Shown in pieces: positions 8,961 through 14,767 of a stretch of 64,000 nt of DNA. The stretch covers positions 5,128 through 69,127 of the forward strand of contig JBMNCO010000184.1 of NCBI GenBank assembly GCA_049366815.1. Direction: 5' to 3'. The stretch is from CAYNYM01 sp049366815 (GTDB lineage: Bacteria; Desulfobacterota; DSM-4660; Desulfatiglandales; HGW-15). Below the pieces are notes generated by a model. The model searched no databases, was not told where the DNA came from, and saw only the letters and a program-made list of their open reading frames with translations. Made by a program: the position numbers and the translations under genes. How positions within the stretch are numbered: position 1 is the first letter of the stretch; the number at the start of each line of letters is the position of its first letter.

Positions 8961-10223
8961 CTAGGGTATACCCTTGGATTTGATGGCGGATATGGCACGC
9001 GCCGTTTTTTCCACTGCATCCCGGGAACCCCTTTCCAGACTCCCTGCAGCCTCCCTGATAAGTTTCATCAATGGTGCATCGAGTTTGCCCCAGCCTTCCA
9101 CACAATCGAGATAGCCGTCGTGGACGAATCGGGCCAACAAAAAGCGTGCCCTTTCAAGGGGAGAGAGGGCCAGGAAACGGTCGATCTCATCCAGCATGGA
9201 CGCCTTGATTCGGGTGAAGGGTCCTTTGACCGAAAAAAGAGGGTTGGTCATCTGGAGGGTTTCAAAGGTGCATTCAAAATCGAGGCCCCTGATGATCCCG
9301 GCCAGTTCCTCGATCATTTGATCCTCTCTTGGGGGTGAAAAGTCGCCGGAGAGGACCATGGCATAGAGGGGAGAATGCTCGACCACGGCCAGGCTCCGCA
9401 CCCTGACCTCGTTGGGCCGAATTTGGTTCAAGACATCAATCGTATCTTCTAAATGCCTCAGGGACAAGGCTTCGTTGCTCCCGGCAAGGCCGGGCATAAT
9501 AAAGGCGGCCATCTGAAGCCCCGCCTCCATGAACTTCCGCCCGCCCGCTATATGGGACTTGCGGGTGACCCCCTTTTTCATGGTCTCCAGGACCATATCA
9601 CAGCCGGACTCGATTCCCACAAAGGCCCAGCTCAGGCCGGCCTCTTTCAACGCCCTGAGGTCTTCCAGAGAATGCCGTTCCAATGTCCTGGACCGGGCAT
9701 AACAGGTCACGGTGTCCACCATGGGGAAGGCCCTTTTCATGGCCCCGAGGATGCGAACCAGGGTCTCTGTTTTTGCGGCCAGGGCGTTGGCGTCCTGGAG
9801 AAAGACCCTTTTTCCGCCCCGAATCAGCCAGTTGGCCACGTTCCTGAGGGTGCCCAGGGCCGCCTGCTTTTCCGGTGTGATAAGAGCGCGGTATTCACCA
9901 TAGATCCCGGGGTGATCGGCTATAACCTGTCGGACCACATCCGGCCTTATCCGGCCGTTCAATCCCATGTCCCAGGAGGTCTTTTCCATCAGTTCCCAGG
10001 TCCTGGATACGGTGTCCACATCGGTAAGGATCTCTTCTTCCGATCGGGCCCTGAATCGCCGGTCCTTGTAAACGGGGCAAAAGAGGCATTGATTCCAGGG
10101 GCAGTTGTGGTTGACCCTGATGATGAGGGCCTCGCCCTCGCCGATGGGTCCCATGGGGCCGGCCGCGATGGTGTAGTCCCGGGGAGAACGGGACGATGTG
10201 TTTTTTGATGAATACTGACGCAT
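8961..10223 (-). CDS. Radical SAM protein of unknown function
   Basis: This 420-residue protein carries a candidate [4Fe-4S]/SAM motif NHNCPWNQCLFCPVY at residues 39-53. The spacing C41-x4-C46-x2-C49 is one residue longer than the canonical CX3CX2C. The surrounding TIM-barrel pattern is typical of Elp3/MiaB/NifB-type radical SAM domains: GLNGRIRPDVV, then GLSWAFVGIESGCDMVLETM, then MAAFIMPGLAGS. The substrate cannot be inferred. Its stop lies 129 nt from the MFS stop (convergent), and its start lies 30 nt downstream of the kinase gene on the same strand, so those two may form an operon. An internal ATG at residue 24 is a possible alternative start. Confidence 0.85.
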   Translation of the reverse strand: MRQYSSKNTSSRSPRDYTIAAGPMGPIGEGEALIIRVNHNCPWNQCLFCPVYKDRRFRARSEEEILTDVDTVSRTWELMEKTSWDMGLNGRIRPDVVRQVIADHPGIYGEYRALITPEKQAALGTLRNVANWLIRGGKRVFLQDANALAAKTETLVRILGAMKRAFPMVDTVTCYARSRTLERHSLEDLRALKEAGLSWAFVGIESGCDMVLETMKKGVTRKSHIAGGRKFMEAGLQMAAFIMPGLAGSNEALSLRHLEDTIDVLNQIRPNEVRVRSLAVVEHSPLYAMVLSGDFSPPREDQMIEELAGIIRGLDFECTFETLQMTNPLFSVKGPFTRIKASMLDEIDRFLALSPLERARFLLARFVHDGYLDCVEGWGKLDAPLMKLIREAAGSLERGSRDAVEKTARAISAIKSKGIP

Positions 10224-10253
10224 TGGTTCTATTTTTTTTCACCCCCAAAGCGA

Positions 10254-10799
10254 TCAAAGCGCTCCGGGTTGTTCCCCGGCGTCCTGAACTATCCTGCCCA
10301 GGGCTTCAAGGGCCTCTTCCATGGTCCCTGTATTCAGGACGTAGGCATCGGCAAGGGCGATGGGCGTCGCGGTTCCGTAGGCGATCTCTCTTGCATCACG
10401 CGCCTCAAAGGCACCGGGTGCATCGTCCGCCCGCCCCCTCGACAGGACACGGCTGCGACGGGTCTGCCTCGGTGCAAGAAAGGCCACGACCGTGCAGTCG
10501 GCCTTCTCCCGGATCAGTTCTATCTCCGGCCAGGAGCGCATCCCCTCCAGAAAGACCAGATCTTGATTGCTCTCCGTAGCGGTCTGCAGAGCCTTGCGCG
10601 TCACCCCCATGCCGTCATTGCCGCGCATTTCATTTGAGACCGCCGCGGTGTTTTCCGGATCGGGCTCCAGACCCCGGCGACGGACTTCGTCGCGGACCAG
10701 ATCGCCGGTGGCAAAATACGGGATCCCGTTTGATTCCGCATAAGACCTGGCAATGTTTTTTCCTGATGCAGGCATCCCGACAACTATAAACATTTTCAT
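10254..10799 (-). CDS. UPF0200-like P-loop nucleotide kinase
   Basis: This 181-residue protein resembles archaeal and bacterial UPF0200/dephospho-CoA-kinase-like P-loop proteins. The loop MFIVVGMPASGKNIAR is followed by GIPYFATGDLVRDEVRRRGL and a LID-like RxxRxxSRGRADD segment. The usual Ser/Thr after the P-loop Lys is replaced by Asn (GKN). It lies just upstream of the radical SAM gene on the same strand (30 nt). The substrate is unknown; a role in nucleotide or cofactor phosphorylation is inferred from the fold only. Confidence 0.8.
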   Translation of the reverse strand: MKMFIVVGMPASGKNIARSYAESNGIPYFATGDLVRDEVRRRGLEPDPENTAAVSNEMRGNDGMGVTRKALQTATESNQDLVFLEGMRSWPEIELIREKADCTVVAFLAPRQTRRSRVLSRGRADDAPGAFEARDAREIAYGTATPIALADAYVLNTGTMEEALEALGRIVQDAGEQPGAL

Positions 10800-10945
10800 G
10801 AAACACTCCTTGACTGATGGATGACCTTATTTTTTCTCTCAACCCAACTTCCCGTATTTTTGAAATACCACTCTCTTATCGCAGGATTGAGTGTCGCTGA
10901 GATCCATAGCAGGTATCACAGATGTTATCGATGAGTTAAGGCCAT

Positions 10946-11603
10946 TCAAAGGGAGCATAGATTAACTGTAAGTATTTCAGTGTTGGCAAAGAGAACTTGC
11001 CAACCGATACTGTCTTCTTCCTTAGGTGCTTCCTGGGACCGAATCCGCTGAAAATAGTCCCTTAGACGCTGCAGATCCAAATCATGGATTGCCGCACCGG
11101 ATACGGGCCGCGTTTCCAACCGAAAAGCATCCCTTTGCTGAAACAGCCTTTCCAACTCTTCAGGGCCGGCTTCCCGGCTTTGGCTACCCACTTGAATATA
11201 AAACAGTCCGATGGTTGGCATGCCACTCATGATGAACCGTCCATGTCCGATCCACACGCATTATCGCCACGTGCTTGCCGGGTTCCGCGTCGCGGATCTC
11301 CTCCTGAAAATGAATAATCTCGAGGCGGATCTTATCCCTACAAGCATTCATCACCCATTCCTGTAAATCCGGTCGGGTGATTCCGGTTATGCTGCCATCA
11401 TCATCCACTCCAAGCAAAATGCCACCACCAGAATGATTTGCAGAGGCCACGATCTCCTTGGCCAGTGCACGATTGTCCAGCGTGTCCCTTTTAAACGCGG
11501 CAGTGACCTTTTCGGCCTGTGACGGGGGTAATTGATAGGCTTTTACCAAGGCATCACGTCCATTTCTGCAAGATTCGGCACTTTTCAAGCCACGTTTCAA
11601 CAC
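10946..11603 (-). pseudogene. Schlafen-type (AlbA_2) ATP-binding protein, frameshifted and truncated
   Basis: Two overlapping minus-strand frames encode one protein. The upstream frame (11603 to 11184) carries AAFKRDTLDNRALAKEIVAS and HSGGGILLGVDDDGSITGI, the AlbA_2 (schlafen AAA_4-like) domain. The downstream frame (to 10946) resumes with FYIQVGSQSREAGPEELERL and RDYFQRIRSQE. The switch happens near 11200, where the first frame ends in HHEWHANHRTVLYSSG; a one-base indel in the run coding for ...HRT/LFYIQVG explains it. The protein then stops at NTEILTVNLCSL, although relatives continue well beyond this point. The 5' end overlaps the HEPN gene, so both ends look damaged. Confidence 0.75.
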
Positions 11604-12000
11604 GTTGCCTGAATGTTGTTACAAAATCAATGAGTTCATCAGCATCCTTTCCCGTAACTCCTCCCACATAATCATATTCAACAATATTTCTTTTGGCCCG
11701 GCAGGCGTCCAGATAAATTGCATCAGCTTTTCTTTCTGATCCAAGAATCAGCGGCAATGCTTGAATCGTACGATAATGCTGCAGGGTCCTTCCGGCCTTA
11801 TAACCTGCTACATAAAGAAGAATCGTGCAAAGCTTGAGAGCGGCATTGTAGGCAATCCCAAAACGCCAGTCCGCGGAAATCCCTCCTTCGACAGCGTCTT
11901 TGATATCGCGATCGACAATGGCCAGAAGATTTCCTATCTCATCAGCGCTTGTTTGGTGCGCTTTCAACCACCCGTTATCGGCCCATTGTTTCAAAGTCAT
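11554..12000 (-). CDS. HEPN-domain protein, probable toxin of an MNT/HEPN pair
   Basis: This 148-residue all-helical protein matches the HEPN family: YNAALKLCTILLYVAGYKAG, then HYRTIQALPLIL, then CRAKRNIVEYDYVGG. The catalytic signature normally written R-x4-6-H appears here as R104-N-IVE-Y109, with Tyr at the His position, as in part of the family. HEPN proteins of such pairs act as RNases or as targets of AMP-ylation by the partner nucleotidyltransferase. The gene overlaps the upstream nucleotidyltransferase by 26 nt, the usual organisation of a type VII-like toxin-antitoxin operon. Its 3' end overlaps the decayed schlafen-type gene. Confidence 0.82.
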   Translation of the reverse strand: MTLKQWADNGWLKAHQTSADEIGNLLAIVDRDIKDAVEGGISADWRFGIAYNAALKLCTILLYVAGYKAGRTLQHYRTIQALPLILGSERKADAIYLDACRAKRNIVEYDYVGGVTGKDADELIDFVTTFRQRVETWLEKCRILQKWT

Positions 12001-12562
12001 GTTCAGCGCCTATGATGAACAGTTTCTGTGAACTGACCATATGGGTAATGAAATGATCGCCGGTTTTGAGTCTCTTTTGAAATTCCTCCAGCGTCATGAT
12101 ATGGGGGTTGATCTCTCTGCCGATTTTTTCCGAAACACCGGAAAGCAATTCTGTTATTTTTCTCAGTCCCACGTTGCCAATAACAAAAAGATCCACATCG
12201 CTTTCCGCTCTTGCCTTTCCCTCAGCGATGGAACCAAAAACGAACGCCAGTTGAATTCTATTGTCCTGAAGCGCATCCTTGAGGATATGTGCAATGCCGA
12301 TGGTCTTGAGTACAAGATTCCGCAGGTCTGCGAATAGGGGATTTAATTTATTGGCCTTGTAATATATACGATTGCTGTCTCTCCGAGCTATTACGAGGTC
12401 AAGCCGGGTCAATTTGCGCAGTTCTTGGCGGATTGTGCTGTCATTTAGCCCGGATCGGCGCTGGATCTCCCGGATATGATATTCTCCCTCAACAGGACCA
12501 AGAAGGAGCCTGAATATCTCAGCTCGCGTGCGGGATGACAGTATTTCACTCAGCATGTCCAT
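11975..12562 (-). CDS. MNT-type nucleotidyltransferase with N-terminal winged helix, probable antitoxin
   Basis: This 195-residue protein has an N-terminal winged helix-turn-helix (residues ~1-70, HIREIQRRSGLNDSTIRQELR) joined to a minimal nucleotidyltransferase. The motif G110-S111-x10-D122-x-D124 (GSIAEGKARAESDVDL) is intact, so it is probably active. The helix-turn-helix suggests autoregulation, and a perfect 22-bp palindrome lies 12 bp upstream of the start. Together with the overlapping HEPN gene it forms an MNT/HEPN toxin-antitoxin module in which the nucleotidyltransferase would modify and silence HEPN. The ATG at 12562 was chosen; an ATG two codons inside is also possible. Confidence 0.87.
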   Translation of the reverse strand: MDMLSEILSSRTRAEIFRLLLGPVEGEYHIREIQRRSGLNDSTIRQELRKLTRLDLVIARRDSNRIYYKANKLNPLFADLRNLVLKTIGIAHILKDALQDNRIQLAFVFGSIAEGKARAESDVDLFVIGNVGLRKITELLSGVSEKIGREINPHIMTLEEFQKRLKTGDHFITHMVSSQKLFIIGAEHDFETMGR

Positions 12563-12573
12563 ATTGCGTGCCT

Positions 12574-12595
12574 ATACCATGCAATTGCATGGTAT
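12574..12595. promoter_or_regulatory. Perfect 22-bp palindrome, probable operator of the MNT/HEPN operon
   Basis: The 22 bases from 12574 to 12595 (core ACCATGCAATTGCATGGT) equal their own reverse complement. The site lies 12-33 bp upstream of the nucleotidyltransferase start, where an autorepressor of the winged-helix type would be expected to bind. It has no U-tract or loop, so it is not a terminator. Confidence 0.65.
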
Positions 12596-12758
12596 GTCCA
12601 CTCATTTCTGCCGGCAGGTCTACGTTTGCAGGAAAAGTGCTCCCGTCCACGCAGGATTCCGCAGACACTGCCTGCGTAGATATCAGTGAGCGGAGAGGAC
12701 CACTCGCTGCCTTTCTCTTCTGGACCTTGTTGAATCTGCCGGGCTCGCGATCCAGATA
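12596..12758. other. Inverted- and direct-repeat-rich spacer upstream of the TA operator
   Basis: ACGCAGG (12649-12655) pairs with CCTGCGT (12671-12677) across 15 nt, and TCTACG (12619-12624) pairs with CGTAGA (12675-12680). AGATATCAGTGAG at 12678-12690 recurs as AGATATCAATGAG at 12754-12766. A minus-strand 70-codon frame (12550-12762) lacks coding signs. These repeats may mark an insertion junction or transcription signals; no function can be assigned. Confidence 0.35.
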
Positions 12759-13031
12759 TCAATGAGGAACAGTAAGCGAGGGATTTCCCGACTCCGCAGT
12801 ATCGCCCTTGGAAATCTTCGTGAAGGAAACCATCTCAATCTTTTTATTTAAGAATGATGCGATCCTTTTGGCATCCTCGTGGGTTGTCGCCATCGTGAGA
12901 ACAAAACTGAGAGGGCCTTTGCCCAAACCAATCCACTGTCTCCCTACTGGTTCACAAGCAATATACGGTGTGCCGTCCCCATCTTTCCTGACAGCAAACG
13001 TATAAACCTGTCGTTTGGTACCCTCCTCCAT
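12759..13031 (-). CDS. Conserved-looking small protein of unknown function
   Basis: I do not recognise this 90-residue protein. It contains a compact hydrophobic/aromatic core (YTFAVRKDGDGTPYIACEP, then RQWIGLGKGPLSFVL) followed by a helix (THEDAKRIASFLNKKIEMVSF) and a polar tail. A GGAG-like site precedes the ATG. It lies between the toxin-antitoxin pair and the cold-shock gene on the same strand, without overlapping either. Composition is like that of real proteins rather than a shadow frame. Confidence 0.6.
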   Translation of the reverse strand: MEEGTKRQVYTFAVRKDGDGTPYIACEPVGRQWIGLGKGPLSFVLTMATTHEDAKRIASFLNKKIEMVSFTKISKGDTAESGNPSLTVPH

Positions 13032-13068
13032 AAGTATACTCCTCGTGAGTCCCTATGGCTGAAACGAC

Positions 13069-13106
13069 AAAGGGCATCCCACGCCATTCGATAGGATACC
13101 CTTTTT
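13069..13106. terminator. Stem-loop downstream of the cold-shock gene
   Basis: AAAGGGCATCC (13069-13079) pairs with GGATACCCTTT (13094-13104), with one G-U/mismatch position, across a 14-nt loop. On the plus strand it ends in a run of five T. On the minus strand, downstream of the cold-shock stop, the following tract is only CUUUGUCGUUU, so termination of that gene is plausible but weak. It may work in both directions. Confidence 0.4.
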
Positions 13107-13125
13107 CAGCTTACAACGATTTTTG

Positions 13126-13326
13126 TTAGACTAAAGTGACATTTACTGCAGCAAGGCCTTTTTTCCCCTGCTCTACGTCAAAAGTAACCCGATCGCCTTC
13201 TTTGAGCGACTTGAAGCCGTTTCCATTAATCGCTGAATGATGAACGAATACGTCATCGCCGCCCTCTTGCTCAATAAAACCGAAACCTTTACTGTCATTA
13301 AACCACTTTACTGTTCCATTGCCCAT
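13126..13326 (-). CDS. CspA-family cold-shock protein
   Basis: This 66-residue single-domain cold-shock protein binds single-stranded RNA or DNA and melts secondary structure. RNP1 (KGFGFIEQ) and RNP2 (DVFVHHSAI) are intact, with the N-terminal GTVKWFNDSKG of the family. AAAGGAGGG lies upstream of the ATG at 13326, so the longer frame from 13365 is rejected. It appears monocistronic, with a stem-loop 20 bases past its stop. Confidence 0.95.
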   Translation of the reverse strand: MGNGTVKWFNDSKGFGFIEQEGGDDVFVHHSAINGNGFKSLKEGDRVTFDVEQGKKGLAAVNVTLV

Positions 13327-13765
13327 AGTGACACCCTCCTTTCCTATAGATTCACACTGTTTCAAACTTCAGGTTGCCACTCAAGACAAATGGATTTTCC
13401 CTCAGAACGAAACCGGCTCGCACTATCATGGCGACCCTTTATTATCAAAATAATTTAACCACCTTATTTCTTATGTCAAAAAAATATTCCTTTGTCGCAC
13501 GAAGTTCAGCCGGTCTGAGTGATGCGTTCAAAATCCTTGATTGAACAGGCCTGCAAAACAGCGTACCTGAACCTTTATGGAGAGTTGAGGAAAATGTCGG
13601 AAAATTATCGGATGTCAAATCGTGCAGTATCAAACTCAAGACTATGGACAAGCAATATTAAATCGGGGGACACACAGGTTTACCGCATTTTCTGATATCC
13701 TCAACATACCAAAACGAATGCCAAATCTGAGATAGTGAAAGATCAGGAGAAATGAGCGTTGGATA
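13327..13765. other. AT-rich intergenic region upstream of the cold-shock gene
   Basis: The 439 bases hold no convincing gene. A 68-codon minus-strand frame (13445-13651) has no ribosome-binding site or recognisable sequence. The part next to the cold-shock gene presumably contains its promoter, but no clear hexamer pair was found. Confidence 0.4.
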
Positions 13766-14062
13766 ATGTCAAGATATCACGGACGTTCGGCCGTCCCCGT
13801 GAAAGAGAGAAGAAAACCATTGGAAAACCGTAGGAGAAAAAATTATTTTTGTACCGTTGTATCTGAGAATGTTGAAATTGCTTTAAAAAATAGACCTCTC
13901 CTCAGTCTTGAACAAAAAAATGAGCTGTTTGTCCAATGCAATCAACATGAGTGCCAATATGTCGATCTTAATCAACTTCCCTGTCCTTTGTGCCTCGACC
14001 TCTTTGCGGAAGAAATTGGAAAGCAGGAAGAAAAACGAAGAGATAGAAGAATGGGATTCTGA
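13766..14062 (+). CDS. Small Cys-rich protein of unknown function
   Basis: The 98-residue product is unrecognised. A basic N-terminus (KERRKPLENRRRKNYF) precedes a segment with VQCNQHECQYVDLNQLPCPLC, a C-x4-C ... C-x2-C arrangement that could bind a metal ion, and a charged tail EEIGKQEEKRRDRR. No strong ribosome-binding site precedes the ATG, and a nearby GTG or the internal ATG at 13908 is possible. It sits alone between the cold-shock gene and the broken RhuM gene in the accessory island. Confidence 0.4.
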   Translation: MSRYHGRSAVPVKERRKPLENRRRKNYFCTVVSENVEIALKNRPLLSLEQKNELFVQCNQHECQYVDLNQLPCPLCLDLFAEEIGKQEEKRRDRRMGF

Positions 14063-14109
14063 AACCAATGAATCCAAAAGTATCATCCCCATCAAAAGCC
14101 TTTGATATG

Positions 14110-14489
14110 TCATAGGGCAAATCCGAGGACCAGTTGCTCCCGCAAGACTCGTGTGGCCCAATGGCGGAATTGTGTGCCGCGTGTGGATTTGACCCGCCGG
14201 CCCACCGAAATGATAACATCCAGGTTGTACTATTGAACCTGATAGTTCTTACCATCTTTCGCAGTATGTTCAATTTTTGCGCGAACTGCCGCTTCCTGAA
14301 GTTCCCCTTCCATAAACATTTTGCACACGTGCTTCGTGATGATCGAGCGCCCCCTGCCGAACAATGCACCCGTTTGATCCTGGGTCAGCCAGGCCGCTTC
14401 TTTTTCAAGACGAACCCTCAACTGGACCTTGCCGTCTTCCGTAAGGAACTATCTGAAGATTCGGACTACTTCTCGGGGTTATCTGACAT
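14110..14489 (-). pseudogene. RhuM-family protein remnant
   Basis: Reading the minus strand from an ATG at 14489 (SDNPEK) one passes an in-frame stop and a frame change, then EDGKVQLRVRLEKEAAWLTQ and RSIITKHVCKMFMEGELQEA, up to a TAG at 14230-14228. The same frame continues past the TAG with YNLDVIISVGRRVKS and TRGTQFRHWATRVL to a TGA at 14110-14112. This is the N-terminal ~110 residues of the RhuM family, DNA-binding-like proteins that often accompany mobile or TA-like loci. The amber stop replaces a conserved Tyr, and the C-terminal two thirds are missing. Confidence 0.75.
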
Positions 14490-14767
14490 TTTCCCTGGAG
14501 CCCATGCACCCATGAATAGTTCAATTCCGTACTCATGAGTATGTGGATGGACACCATTTGGCATGGTTGAATAATGGACTGCGGTTTGCAATCAAAGGCC
14601 TCTCTGATGAGAAGAAATCGCATTGTTTCGGATCTCGGAAACAGCACGGTCCGGAAGGGATACTCACATGCTCGGAGAAGGCAAGATGGACAATCTTTTG
14701 ACAACCCATTATAAATGTGGAATGTAACAGCGTTAGCTGAAATTGGACGCCTTGTTCGGAATAGGCA

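Noticed and set aside
13445..13651. 68-codon minus-strand frame near the cold-shock gene
   Set aside because: No ribosome-binding site, no domain, and atypical composition.
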